Shown: positions 50,036 to 62,048, counted from the stretch's first letter. The stretch is 64,000 bases of DNA from Cristatella mucedo (GCA_009760855.2 WPIO01000112.1:1-64000), one strand, 5' to 3'. The notes: a model not told the origin generated them from the sequence alone. Numbers and translations: made by a program.

Positions 50036-50824
50036 TACGTACTAGCAAGTCTTGTGCGTCGTTTGCCTATGAATACGGGCTATTTCGATAAATTCTACTA
50101 AGTGATTGAATGACAGAAGTTGTGATTTCTTTATGCCAATTTAAATTAGAAAGCCAGATCGTATGAGCTACTGCGATCATGCATCAGCTGAACTAAAGTT
50201 AAACTGCTGCAGGTCAAAACTGTGTTGGGAGTCTTGCTTACCAAAGATTTCTCAGTTTCTAGGGGTCTATTGTGAGATTGCTACGGAGTAGGCTGCTTAC
50301 AGCTGCTCTCAGAAGGGAAGGGACTTCATTATTTATCATAAAGGCATCAAAAAGTTCAGGAGTTTACTCATTAGTTAACATTGTATGGATGACAAATGTC
50401 ATAGAATGACAAATGCCATGAATAACTCAGAAGACATTAAAAATATCTGTCTGGTAATGGATCCTAAATAAGTAGTAATTAGACCAATCTGTAAAGTTTT
50501 TACTATTTGTATATTACATAATTTTAAAGTGAACGTGGCTGTAAAATATTTTGAAGTTAAAACGTTATAACTTGACGAGATAGCGAATATTTAAGGAATC
50601 CTACATCAAAATGTATTCTGCTCTTTATTATTTAACCCTTTTGAGAGCACTAATAAGTGTAATTGTGACCCCCATAAGCTTAAATCCTTCTTTCACTGAT
50701 TCTGAGTTGAAAAATTTGCTTCATGGCCAAGCGTATAAAAAACAATAGCGATAGTTACTAGAATCTAACGTCATTAGCTTAAAATTCGAGAAAAAACAAA
50801 CGTCATACCCATGTAAAAAAATCT
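50036..50824. other. No recognisable feature
   Basis: AT-rich spacer between two family B copies, with no repeat signature or conserved peptide. Confidence 0.5.
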
Positions 50825-50829
50825 TATAA

Positions 50830-51150
50830 TAATATTAAAAATAATACGCATGATAAAGTGTCTTCAGAAAGCTCAATCTCTTTCTAAGCACTTTAAATTT
50901 GCTGCAAAGGAAGCACGATCTAATGTTGAGTGGTATCATGCTGGATAAAAAAAAGGATAACATGGTTAGGAGTGACATGCACAGGGTCAGCATCTTAGTG
51001 TGGTTAGTGGCAGCATGCAAGAGTGTCAGCACGCTTAAGCACATAAAAGATGAATCACTGAGACCTACTTAATGCTGCCGTAAATATGTGGGTTTTTAAT
51101 TTCTTTTTCAATGTGGTCAAGTCAGGGATGTCGTGACAGAAGTCTTGAGA
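50830..51150 (-). mobile_element. LINE family B 3' end
   Basis: Minus strand: tail at 50830-50845, stem-loop region 'aaagtgtcttcagaaagctc' then 'taagcactttaaatt', the untranslated block, and the ORF-end region to about 51150 ('gtcagggatgtcgtgacag'). Confidence 0.82.
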
Positions 51151-51159
51151 AGTTTTGTC

Positions 51160-51880
51160 TGAATTTAGGAAAGCCTATTCACCACTCAATTGCTTTCCGA
51201 TGCTTAAGCAACAAATTTGCTGAGACTCGACGACTCCTCCAGAAGAAACCAGCAGTTAGTTTATCTTCAGTAAACACCTTCGCAATGTTTGCATGAGCGC
51301 AATGGTTTGAGGTATTGTGCAAATAGTTGCGTTTTTAATTTAAATTTCTCGAAAAAATTGCAATACTTCTACCTGCTGAACTTAATCACTAGAATTTTTT
51401 GTGCCAAACCACACATGAATACTTCAGTAATGAATTGGCAAAAAAACAATCAGCAGTTTTTTGTGTTGTTATATTGCCTTCTTGAATTCTTGAAGCTTTC
51501 AGTGTTGAGCATGGAAAGAATGAAATTCTGTCTTGACAGTTAATTTTTTGCTTAACGCAACATTTTTATAGTATTATGGAACTCTGCAACCTTTGCTGTG
51601 GTTGACTTAAAAATATCTCAACGTTGGTCTCTTCATCGTCAGCTCGGATTCTATAGATAATTAGCAATGAAAATAAGCTGGTATAAGCCAAATTCTTAAC
51701 TGCAGATCGATATCTTGGCTGCAATATGTTGCAATGAGAGTTTTTCTGAGCACTCCAGTATGAAAAATGTTACCAAAGTAAACACATATTTGCTGATTTA
51801 GCGGCCACATTTTCATTGCAACATGGGAATTTTAATGGCTATCACTATCACTTAGTTTGCAATAAAGGATTGCCAACTGC
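51160..51880. other. No recognisable feature
   Basis: Short frames only (61 and 84 codons at 51111-51296 and 51289-51543). Neither resembles a known protein, and neither is flanked by both splice signals and conserved peptides. Confidence 0.45.
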
Positions 51881-51884
51881 AGGA

Positions 51885-51955
51885 TTAGACCGCACCACCT
51901 CAGCTGTAAAAAGCAAGCACCTTGCCTCCTGAGCTATTCCGGTACTAAGTTAATT
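51885..51955 (-). mobile_element. tRNA-derived SINE type 2 or tRNA-like relic
   Basis: On the minus strand it reads ccggaatagctcaggaggca, aggtgcttgctttttacagc and 'ggtgcggtctaatcctgc'. This has the layout of a tRNA: a D-arm 'tagctcag', an anticodon-loop-like 'cttttta' (TTT, lysine-like) and a worn T-arm/B-box. The stems are not intact enough for a functional tRNA. A related piece at 55540-55600 suggests a dispersed family. Confidence 0.5.
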
Positions 51956-51959
51956 CTGT

Positions 51960-52950
51960 GAGCATAAGGCTGTGTACATAAGCCCAAATCAGCCAAGCAT
52001 TGTCCCTAGTAGATTATCGGATGTACGGGTTCAAATTCTACAGACAGCAGCAGCTATCATTTCTCGTATTAAACTATTTTTAAAACAAGAATAAGGGTGT
52101 GAGGATTGTCGTATTTATTTATTAGAATAGAGTAGCTCTTTGCAGTCATTACAGATTGCCTTCACACGTCTGTTCAGCGAACGTAGCAACATTTAGTTAA
52201 CATGCGATGATTCTTGAATTCGGCTGTTCAAAAAACTCATTAGAGTTTCGGGAGAGCGGCCGTCTTTGTGGCCGTCTCTCTAGCCTCCAGCAGTAAGTTG
52301 CAAATTTTCTACATAATGAACCGAGCCAACGACGATAATTACGGAGCATGCATACCTTAAGACTAAGCTAGAACGTGGTGGCATATTTTCCACGGCCACG
52401 GAAGTCTCTCGAACAAGCCATTAGGACTAAACAGTTGAAAGGAGAGATTTCCCCAAATTCGGGCGACTATGTAGCTCTAGTAGAATACAAAATTGGGAAT
52501 TTACACTTCCACTCCAAAGCCGAGACTGCTATCACTTTATCTGCTCTGCATTTTATACATTGTCCACATCCTACTGATTTAAATGTAGTCATCGTGCTCA
52601 ATGGACTCAAATCTTTTGTAAGTGTATTCATATTTGTGAATTTAATCCAGATCGCTTGGGCTGGGATATTAGGCTCACTCTAATAATTTGGCATTAGAAA
52701 AAAGCAACAGACCTCAGTTTGGTCATAGTGATGCTCTAAGTTTGCTTCTTGCAGTTGCAATTTCTTTTGTATGTTCTTGGATGACTCTTGATATCTGGGA
52801 AAGCTTAAACTCAAATGTGTCTGTTCATTAAATAGTACAAAACTCAATTAGTATTCGATAGGTTGGGTGCTTAAGTGACAGTTGCCTTTCCAGATGTATG
52901 CAGTTTCTCTTGGTATGGTACGTTCTTACCAGTCCGCGGAAATAGTTCAT
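51960..52950. other. Unassigned stretch with one notable frame
   Basis: The only noteworthy item is a 102-codon frame at 52375-52683. Its first part ends at a consensus-like donor (TTTT|gtaagt near 52617). The peptide (GEISPNSGDYVALVEYKIGN, for instance) is of mixed composition but unrecognised, and no strong acceptor precedes it. Confidence 0.35.
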
Positions 52951-52954
52951 CTTA

Positions 52955-53085
52955 ATGATTTTACTCACCATTCAATTGCATTTCTCTTTGCAGCAAATGT
53001 AAAGCGCCTAGAGAGAGAGAGAGAGATTAAGTTCTCTGAGGGCGCTTTATCAAGTGCATTATTATTACTATTATTATTATTATCT
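52955..53085 (+). mobile_element. LINE family B 3' terminus with expanded GA loop
   Basis: Plus strand: 'actcaccattcaattgcatt', 'ttgcagcaaatgt', stem-loop 53001-53048 (aaagcgcc ... ggcgcttt) and an ATT/ACT tail to 53082. The inner GA run is longer than in the other copies (gagagagagagagagatt against gagagagatt), a microsatellite-like expansion inside the stem-loop. Confidence 0.85.
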
Positions 53086-53509
53086 CCAAGTCAAGGCTGC
53101 CCAATTTTTATTATGAATTTGTATTATTGTATTGGCGGCTGTAACTACTTTTGCTGCGAAAGTTGACTTTTTCGAGCTGACCTCACTTTTTGCTGCCATT
53201 TTCATAATATTCTTTAAGCTGCTTGATATATACTCTTACGATTGCATAGATATGCGGAATAATTTCTTCCATTAATAAAACTTAGGAATGCCTGAGGCTG
53301 AATCTGCACTCTAATTGCTGATCAAGTAAGACGTAGAATGTTTGCAATAGAGAAGCATCTCCTGCATTCTGGTTCGCTTAAACATTTGACCAGTTCTCAT
53401 AACTGAAGTCCGATTCTCCAAATAAAATTTTTCTAAGGTGCAATACGTATAAACATAAGCTTTAATTACAGAGCTGGGTGCTTTTCAGTTGCTGCACACA
53501 TTAATTTTA

Positions 53510-53885
53510 GTGAAAACAAGCCTACCCAGTTCGTATGCTCCCAAAGCCTGTAATCCACTCCCGACTTCCGTAACGACATCCCCTGACTCAACCATATTAA
53601 AAGAAAGAAAAAACATCTTTTTATGATAGCATTTAGTGGGTCCCTGTGATTCGTCTTGTATGTGCTAATGCGTCCTGACACTCTTGCATGCTGCGGCAAA
53701 CCACACTTGCAAGCTGACATTGTGCATGTCAAAGCTAATCAAGTTATACTCGTCGTTTATTGAGCATGCTACTACTAACCATTCAACTAATCTTCATTTG
53801 CAGTATATGTAAAGTGCTTAGAAAGAGATTGAGTTCTTAAGTCGCTTTATCAAGTCTATTATTATTATTATTGTTATTACTACGT
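53510..53885 (+). mobile_element. LINE family B 3' end
   Basis: Plus strand. It begins in the ORF C-terminus ('ttcgtatgctcccaaagcct' at 53530) and passes through 'agcatttagtgggtccctgt' and 'accacacttgcaagctgac'. It ends with a shortened stem-loop (aaagtgcttagaaagagatt, then 'gtcgctttatca') and an ATT tail at 53855-53875. Confidence 0.85.
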
Positions 53886-53889
53886 GGCA

Positions 53890-54925
53890 ATATATTTGCT
53901 ATGCAACGATAGACCTGATCTACTAGTCTGTATGTGAGCTCAAAAGGATTGGTGTTTGAAATATCGTCAGCGGTGGATAGACACTTGTAACCAGGCTTTT
54001 AATATCTTCCATCGCTATTGCATTGGTAAGGAAGACCTCCAAGTTGATCTAATCATCAGGATAGCTCAAGCTTGTTACTTCCGTAATTAATGTAATATGC
54101 ATCACGTTCCAAGTAAGATGAGAATCTTGTAAAACAACATTATTTGAGCTAAAAAATAAATAACTAAAAATCTTGATTTTGTATCGCATTTCTCCACCAA
54201 GCTTTGTCACTCTGCAATCCGTTCTGGCAAAATGCATGACATCTGCTGTCGTAGTGGTGGAGCCTAAAGCATCACCCGTTGCACTTTTTCGTGCTGATCA
54301 GCTCGTTGCACACAAGCGAAACGGCTTTTCTAGGGGTCAACCTTTACAAAATTTCTTAAGCTTGAGGGGTTGTTAGCTTCAATATTTGGACGTCTAATGC
54401 TGAATTTATTAAGATAGAGGGGAGAGAGATGAACTAATAAATTTACCTAGAGGCCTAACTATTCAGCAATCTCCCTCCGGCTTTCGGTGCCAGTGCTTTA
54501 AGGGTCCAATTAGATAATAGAACGAGGAAAAGTTCTGCAAGGGCCCGTTGTTTTTAAGGCGAAATCTTTTATCCTTTGAAGGGTCAACGCAAAATCGCTT
54601 TGACTTTATTGTCACATATTATTATTCTATAGTCCAGCACCTTATTATTCTTATGCTAAAACATGTTTGCTGCTAAGAATTCACACTATTTGTAGTGGAG
54701 CCTAAGACTAGGGGAAGAAGTCTTAGTAATAAGTAGCTGCTATTCCCCTAGCTAATTCTAGAAAAAATTGATGCAATATAGCTAAATCATTCTTACACTA
54801 CACTATCATTCGTCGCAGGTCTGTTATGTTGAAGAATGAGACATACAATCGCAGTAGTCTTTCATAATTATGAGCTCATTATTTTGCAAGTACAACAGTA
54901 CAGAAATATCTAAAAGACATCATGT
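53890..54925. other. No recognisable feature
   Basis: Short chance frames (62 and 67 codons) and AT-rich sequence. No repeat tail or splice-supported coding segment was found. Confidence 0.45.
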
Positions 54926-54931
54926 CATGTC

Positions 54932-55348
54932 ATGTATCTCCGTCAGTAACTCCACAAAGTCATAAAGACCATGTGGGTGTTACGCAGGAGAGTTTTGTAT
55001 AGCGCACTCACAGCCTAAGCGGCTTTCAGTACGCATTCGGTAGCCAACAGACTACGTCTCACGCAACAAAGAGAAAGTGGGAAGCATAGCAGAGTTAGGA
55101 GAACAGTTGAGGTAGTGAGTAGCATAGAAGTAGCAGTTCAGGACCGCTGAAAAAGATGTGCCATAGTCGGCAGTTGGAGAGTAGATGTCGTTGCCTAAGA
55201 ATTGTGGAAGCGAGCTCCACAGTCTAGGACCTGCAGAGCTAAAGCTTCTGTCGCCAACTGTCTTTAAGCGGAGGAATGGGACAGCTAATTTATTGTCCAC
55301 ACAGGACCTGAGGGCGCGAACAGGTTTAAACTGATGCAGCAGTTCATA
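54932..55348 (-). mobile_element. LINE family A 3' fragment, well preserved
   Basis: Minus strand. The 3' terminus is at 54932 (catgtatctccgtcagtaac). The ORF end is open over 82 codons at 55052-55300 ([20 protein letters not shown], then [10 protein letters not shown]). The 5' truncation lies at about 55348, after 'gatgcagcagttca'. Its sequence is very close to the corresponding part of 60744-62097, so both are among the youngest copies. Confidence 0.9.
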
Positions 55349-55539
55349 GTTAACACGTAGACAGGAGCTGAATTTATAAGTGAATTCTGTAAATTCACTA
55401 TTTTAAGGCTACTGTGCTAAATATAAATATAAAAAATTTTACTTTGAATAATTTACAGCCGCCATGCATTAATTTATATAGCGGCAAAAAATACTTCATG
55501 CCTTTACCACTGCTTGAGCGATGGCCACTTGCAGTACTC

Positions 55540-55600
55540 AAAATTACGAGCCGGGTCGTAAAAAGCAAGCACCTTACCTCTAGGCTAATTAGCTTTCGTT
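55540..55600 (-). mobile_element. tRNA-like SINE type 2 fragment
   Basis: On the minus strand it reads gctaattagcctagaggtaa, then ggtgcttgctttttacgacc. This matches the anticodon-arm half of the element at 51885-51955 (gcaaggtgcttgctttttac). Only the head is visible. Confidence 0.45.
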
Positions 55601-55997
55601 CAAAACTCCCGAGTCTTTTAAATTCGTATTTAAAAATCTCACATCAACTGAATAACATGTGAGTTTCTCATATGTTTATATGTGCAATATATGGATATAT
55701 AATAAATAACCTCGAAATGTCTAACCAAGACATCCAAAGAAATTTGATTGAACCTTTCTTCGATATGATTGTACGCAATTAAGAGTATATGTATTTCATT
55801 ACCGAAGGATTTTAATACGTAGAAAGCTATAAATACCAAAAGATAGTGCATTTTTACATATATTACTGTACCGGACTCAGCCTGCATTTTATATTCGTAT
55901 AAAATCTGAAACTAAACAGGGCGTCCTTCGGTACTAGGCTTCTCTTAAAATCTGAGTAATACATGCATATATACTTTCGGCATGCACCACAGGATGC

Positions 55998-56065
<68 letters not shown>

Positions 56066-56066
56066 G

Positions 56067-56107
<41 letters not shown>
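55998..56107 (+). repeat. Compound TA/TG microsatellite
   Basis: (AT)n, then (GT)n, (TA)n, four gtatat-type hexamers and (TA)n again, about 110 bp. The open frame across it (Tyr-Ile and Cys-Val runs) is a dinucleotide artefact. Confidence 0.95.
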
Positions 56108-56109
<2 letters not shown>

Positions 56110-56600
56110 ACCTCTGAAACCTTTAAAATGAAGCCATTAATGTTTATGAAGCGAACAAGAGCTTCTATAATTTTGAACTCCCTTCGCCGAGCAATTAATT
56201 GTTTATGTGTCTTCTTGCATTGACATCAGTATCAGTACTTTTTTCATGTGACTCTACGTTGTGATGAGTAGCTGGATTAAATTTTGATATGAATTCAAAG
56301 GAAAGTTCTCAGGATATCCTCAATAGGATTCTCAGTAGCAGCAAAGCATAAGTTGTCATGCTGATCAAATGACACTCACATTTCCAAGGGGAGTGCTTGA
56401 CTCGGTGTGGTTTACTTTAGATAAATGCTGGAATTTTCCTGCTACCGAATCAAACAAGCTCTCCACTGCCGAATACTAGCGCCACTTCAATAGCCTGCTC
56501 TCAGGCCATTATTCCGGTAATTATTCTTTTCAATTTATTACTACATTCGAAGATCTCTGTAAACGCTGCTAAATTGCCATCTTTGAAGATTGACACAAAC
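56110..56600. other. No recognisable feature
   Basis: AT-rich sequence with no coding or repeat signature that I can support. Confidence 0.45.
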
Positions 56601-56604
56601 GCCC

Positions 56605-56710
56605 ATGTTGTTTCAGGACTCAAGTCCCAAGCTTACAAAGAGTGGAGCAGCACGACCCTCGACCAGCGTGCGTAACCGCTACTCCGTGGTCATCGGCGCA
56701 GTAATCGCTT
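56605..56710 (-). mobile_element. Possible tRNA-derived SINE
   Basis: On the minus strand it reads ccacggagtagcggttacgc, 'acgctggtcgagggtcg' and later 'gggacttgagtcctg'. This places an A-box-like 'tagcggttacgcacg' and a B-box-like 'gggacttgagtcc' at SINE-like spacing. No second copy was found in the window, so this is a motif-level call only. Confidence 0.4.
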
Positions 56711-58570
56711 CCCTATTGAGTGTTTGCTTCTAACAGCCTCGAACCATGGCTGCCGGAGCAGGCCCATTGAGTGCTTGAAAGTGTGATAACAACATTATGC
56801 TTCACTGGAGTCAGTGCCTTTTTATTATTTTCATAGATGAAACAAAATCACTACACCATTTCGTTGAATTATATCTTGTATTTCAGGTGTGCGAATATAA
56901 CCTATACTATTGAAATATCAGTAATAAGCTACTTACTTATTTGTGCAAACTATTTGCGTGACTACCATTTTGGGTGCTATTGATATGCTTTAAAACCATA
57001 TTGCCAATGTTTCAGAAGCTCGCTTTGCACCTATTTGTTCTTTGACTAATTTATAAAATGCAATACCTTAGCAGATGAGCATCGTCAAGTCTAAATAATT
57101 AAATCACGTATTCAACTTGAGGTATAGCAATGCGACTCACCTTATAACCTCGTAGCATGCCGACCTTTACAGCTGTTCTTGAGTCAAAAGTCTCAATCTG
57201 AAAAAAGTGATAATAACTATCAATTTCTCCAACGGATAATAGCGCACATGCTGAAAAGTAACGACAATCCATTGACGCGGAAGCTCCGAAAGTGATTTAC
57301 CGTAAATGAGGTTGTTATGTGAAACACTAGCTGCCTTTTTCGACAATTTTTGTGGCACGAATTGATTTTGATGATCCGTTAAAAGAATCTAGCAAAAATA
57401 GAGCTGCCATTTATAATTTTGCCAAAGAAATTGAACAAATTATTCGAGGAATGACCCTATGCATTATTTCTAAGTTTGTCAAAAACATGTCCTAGATTTA
57501 TAGGTATGATGAAGGTATTAATATAAAGGTGATGCGTCTAAAGTTTTAAACACTAATATTTCCAGCCGAGCCATGGAAAAATTTAATATGAAAGCTACTA
57601 CATAATATCCTTGATCACACCAACCAATTACAAAACTTTTGGAAAATCTTTATTGAGCTTGCTCAATTCGGGCCCGCTAAACAGCCTAATTGTGCTCATA
57701 TCTCCATGACAGTTAATTAATTGCAGTAACAGCAGTTATGAGGGGCGAAGAGGTAAAAGGCTGATAGTAAATGAAGTACAACAACTTCAGTGAAGTAGAA
57801 CAACTGCACCATGGTTTCTAGAAAAATTTAAATTGCCTATTCCTACTGAAATCACGTCAACAGAATTAAGTAAGTCTTGTGAAATTTCCTGCTCGGTTGG
57901 GTTCTAATTCCGTCAAGATGACAATTGTGGAACGTTGAGCGGTTTCGAGAACCGGTGCATTTTGGCATTTCAGCGCCCTTTGCTAAATATTTGGTTCTCC
58001 CCTAACTACTCGAGCCCTCTCCGCCTGCCCCTCATGAAGCAACACCCACTTTGCACAGTGTAAAAAACTATCATCATAAAGATTTTAAAGCATGCACACA
58101 TAACATGTTTGATGCAGTAATACATAAAACGTTAAAAATAAATGTTCAAAACTAATCTTTCATTGCGTTTTCTTGGAAAAATCACAGACCATTTCTTTAG
58201 AATCGAAAGGCAGTGCCAAATCTCATTCAATAAAAACTTCTGCTAAAACTGTCTTTCTTGGCCATTTTTAACGAAGATAATTTGTCTTTGTTTAAATCTT
58301 TAAAAACTTGTTCCTCCAATGGCCACTGAAATCGGCAAGGTAAAACAAAAGTCTGAGTGCCTCTGAAAAAGTGGGACAACTTTTTTATCACTTTATGCTG
58401 CAATTGAAATGGCACGACTTGAGAATTGATCGAGAACTTACAGGAAGGCCGGAAGCCTCCTGGCACAGTCTGGCAGCTCACCAAACCTTTCTTCTCCATC
58501 TAAATCCTCCCTTTCTCCATGAGTAAGATAAAAGCTACCACATGGACTTGCACATACTAAGGCTAGCTTT
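56711..58570. other. No recognisable feature
   Basis: About 1.9 kb of AT-rich sequence. Frames up to 90 codons (58227-58499 minus) resemble no family I know. Confidence 0.45.
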
Positions 58571-58574
58571 GGAG

Positions 58575-58825
58575 ATCATGCCTTTAGTTCGCATGCTCCC
58601 AAAGCCTGGAACTTACTCCCGACTTGCTTCACAACATCTCCTGACTCGACCACATTAAAAGAGAAACTAAAAACGCATTTAGCTATCGCAGCATCTAGTC
58701 CCTGTGATGCTTGCTGACACTGTGCATGCCGCTACTAACCACACTTGCATGCTGACCCTGTGCATGCCACCACTAGCAACATTTTTCTTTCTGTTTATTG
58801 AGCATGCTACAAATAACCAATAATA
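58575..58825 (+). mobile_element. LINE family B 3' segment
   Basis: Plus strand. The ORF-end words (tcgcatgctcccaaagcctg, then 'tcctgactcgaccacattaa') are followed by the untranslated block 'accacacttgcatgctgacc'. It stops around 58825 before the stem-loop. In element coordinates it continues, with a small gap, the segment present in opposite orientation at 58895-60415. Confidence 0.8.
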
Positions 58826-58894
58826 AGAATAGCTGAATCGTATTTTCCTGACTTGGCTGCTTCATCGAGAATTAGACAGAGAAAGATGACGCTT

Positions 58895-60415
58895 TAGGTA
58901 AGTGGCAAAACATTGAAGTATGTAGGCTGCTTGATTAGGAGCCAGCGCAGGTTGGCTAGAAGTGGTCCATTTGGCAACTGCAACGCTCATTACAGACAAG
59001 CCTAGCTACAACGTGCTGTACTAACCGTAAGCTCCTGAGTGCATGCACGGGTAGACCACAAAGACGTAAGTCACAGAAGTCAAGACGGGATGTCACAAAT
59101 TACGGACCAATTTACAAGTGGTATTCCTGTCTAAACAAGCCTGACTTTTAGCAATGTTATGTAGCTGAACGTAGGCAGACATGACTGTGGAACTTATGTG
59201 GTCGTCTAATGAACTGTCACTTTGGAACGTGACACATGCATTGCTTGTGGATCCAGAAGGAGATATACCGGAATGAGCCGATTTTGAGCGTTTGCCTTTC
59301 CAACTGCTGATTCACACTAGGTTTGCCCAAAACTGGTAAGTTAATTTTATCATCATTCTATTTAGAAAAAGTGTGTGCCATGTAGGCCCGGGTGTCTTCA
59401 GTACATTCCGAAAGGGAGTTGAAAGAATTTTTTGTTCTGGAGGGCTTAAGGATACTAAAGCAAAGGTAGAGCTGAGTGTCATCTGCATAGAATTCAAAAC
59501 CAAGATTTTTCTAAAAATTCACATAGGTCACAGAGAGAGTATACACAATGATAAGAGCAAGACCAAGAACAGATATCTGAGGTACCCAATATTTCAGAAG
59601 TTCCTCGAATGATCTGGGTCCAGTTACATCAACACTATGGAGTTGCTAACTGAGATGAGACCTGAACCAATGCAATGCAGTGCCATCAATGCCCAGGCGA
59701 AATGAGATTAACTAAATTATGACACGAAGATCGATAGAAATAAAACCTGTCGGAAGATTGATCAAAATATGCAGAGGGACTCTACCTATGTCTGTATTTC
59801 TAATTAGTTTCATGTGCACTAGATGCAATTCCAACTCTGTGGAGTGGTTAGCTAAAAACAGACTATGACTTACGTATATCTATTAAATTTCAATATATGA
59901 CATCAGTTGGTCTGCTGCTACTGGTTCAGTGACTTTGGAACGGTAGAGGAGAGACTGTGCAGAAGCTGCTTAAGTTCTCTTGGTCTAGTGCTGCGTTCAT
60001 GAGTTGAAGCCTGACTACAGCCTTTTTGAAAGGTGCTGGGACAAGGCCAGGGTCTAATGACATATATATGATGCTAGTTATGCATAGCAACCGCGAATGA
60101 GTGCATCGTAGAAGCAGCACAGTGGGAATTGGGTCAAGAGGACCAGTGGTCTTCCTTGATTGGGATTAAATTTTCAGGTCGAGGTCACTAGTGACCTTGA
60201 ATGTAGAAATTGAGATGCTGCATGGATATGAGGGACTTTGTTACAGGGGGATGCCACCGTCTTAGAGACGGAATTCCTGATTTGTCTATCTTTTGACGAA
60301 GATGCTTGAGAAGCCATCAGCTAGAACATTACTGGGATCACTAGGTAAGAAGCTAACCTGGGGTCAGGTAAGGAGGTGGTTTATTTCGACCTCAGCACTT
60401 TTTAGGTAATGCATC
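58895..60415 (-). mobile_element. LINE family B body (RT and post-RT)
   Basis: Minus strand. From left to right it runs backwards through the element: the KVLSLTFR segment (58905), the SRLDF/LLAGL segment (59040-59110), the post-RT part (59150-59340), the RT, and the RT-start words (agcacagtgggaattggg at 60116). It ends in the inter-domain linker near 60415 ('cagcactttttagg', cf. the linker at 26645). All frames are broken. Confidence 0.82.
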
Positions 60416-60743
60416 TTTGAAAGAACACTGTTTTGATAGAAGCTAGACTTGGCCTAGGCTGGGGCTAGCACCCGTGCGAGAGCAACCTTGACCGAAACGT
60501 TGTGCCCGGATGTCGAAGCTGCTACCACCTGCTAGGAGCACAATACTGATCTGCGAATTTATTTCGGGGATCAAATTAGTATTTGCACTGCATGCCTGAA
60601 ACGTGAAATTGGAAACTTAAAGTATCTTTTTTGCACGCCCTTGTTACCACTAAATAGTTAAAAATACTACCCCAAATTTTAGCGGACGAAAACGATTTTC
60701 ATGTGGCCACCACAAGGGAAGTTTCAAGAAAAACACGGAGTTC
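60416..60743. other. Spacer between two LINE copies
   Basis: No recognisable feature. The family A element begins abruptly at about 60744. Confidence 0.5.
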
Positions 60744-62048
60744 TCACGTGGCAACGACGACGGAATGTCACTGCCCTAGCTCTGCTAGATCTGTCTGCTG
60801 CCTTCAACACCATTGGTCACGAAGTTCTGCTTGAACGATTGAGAACAACGATCGGTCTGGCAGAGGAAGCACTGGCGTGGTTTAAATCATACTTGTCTGA
60901 TCGTGTTCAATCCGTGTCGTGTGTGGGGTCAGGTCTCAGACATGAGAAGGGTCACCTGTGGAGTCCCTCAAGGGTCTGTACTTGGTCCATTGCTGTTCTC
61001 CATTTATACGCAACCTCTGGGAAAAGTGATTAAGGCCCACGGAATAGGATATCACTTCTATGCTGACGATACTCAGTTGTATTTGTCATTTAAACCGTCG
61101 GAATCTGCTGCAGCAACTGAGAAACTGAATGCTTGCCTTGCCGATATTCGATCCTGGATGTCGGAAAACTTCCTGAAATTAAATGACGATAAAACCAAAC
61201 TGCTTCTCATAGGACACCCTAAGCGTGTGGCTGGATTAAAAGGCTTGGCTGTTCTAATAGGTGATGTTATTGTGCTACCTTCACTACGTGCTCGTAATCT
61301 AGGTGTCGTGTTCGACAGCTGCCTCAATTTCAAAAGCTTCATTCAGAAGACTGCCTCTACAGCTAGCCATCACATCCAATCCCTATCCAAGATTAGAAGC
61401 TGTCTCCCACAGTGGCTTGTAAAAAATTTAACAAGCTCTTTCGTTCTGTCTCGGCTTGATTATTGTAATTCCCTTTTGGCTGGGCTACCAAAGAAAGCTA
61501 TTATGCCACTACAGCGGACTATGAATATGGCTGCAAGGCTGGTCTTCAAGTCCCAGCGGTTTGAACACGTGTCTCCCTTGCTGAAAGAGCTAGGATGGTT
61601 GCCGGTTGAGCAAAGGATACAGAGCAAAGTTCTTATGCTGACCCTCAAGGCCTGCCACGGCTTGGCTCCTTCGTACGTAGCTGAACTGCTGCATCAGTGT
61701 CAGCCTGTTCGCGCCCTCAGTTCCTGCATGGACAATAAATTAGCTGTCCCATTCCTCTGCTTAAAGACAGTTGGCGACAGAAGCTTTAGCTCTGCAGGTC
61801 CTAGACTGTGGAAGCGAGTTCCACAATTCTTACGCAACGACATCTACTCTCCAACTGCCGACTATGGCACATCTTTTTCAGCGGTCCTGAACTGCTACTT
61901 CTATGCTACTCACTACCTCAACTGCTCTCCTAACTCTGCTATGCTTCCCACTTTCTCTTTGTTGCGTGAGACGAAGTCTGTTGGCTACCGAATGCGTACC
62001 GAAAGCCGCTTAGGCTGTGAGTACGCTATACAAAACTCTCCTGCGTAA
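60744..62048 (+). pseudogene. Family A RT/C-terminal ORF, one frameshift
   Basis: The 5' block (to about 60925) reads LALLDLSAAFNTIGHEVLLE, where Asp of the A-F-D box is changed to Asn. After a one-base gain around 60915-60930 the second frame runs to 62048 (381 codons from 60903). It contains [13 protein letters not shown], the catalytic FYADDTQLY (Tyr-Ala-Asp-Asp at 61059-61070), [29 protein letters not shown] and the conserved end [20 protein letters not shown]. The natural stop follows NSPA. It is non-functional because it is truncated, frameshifted and mutated in motif A. Confidence 0.92.

Noticed and set aside
51885-51955. Functional tRNA-Lys gene
   Set aside because: Stems are mismatched and the T-arm is worn. 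A related partial copy nearby fits a SINE relic better.
55963-56223. 86-codon frame
   Set aside because: Its core is a translated TA/TG microsatellite (Tyr-Ile and Cys-Val runs).
58575-60415. Twin-priming origin for the inverted B pieces
   Set aside because: Twin priming inverts the 5' part and leaves the 3' end in sense at the tail. Here the order is the opposite.
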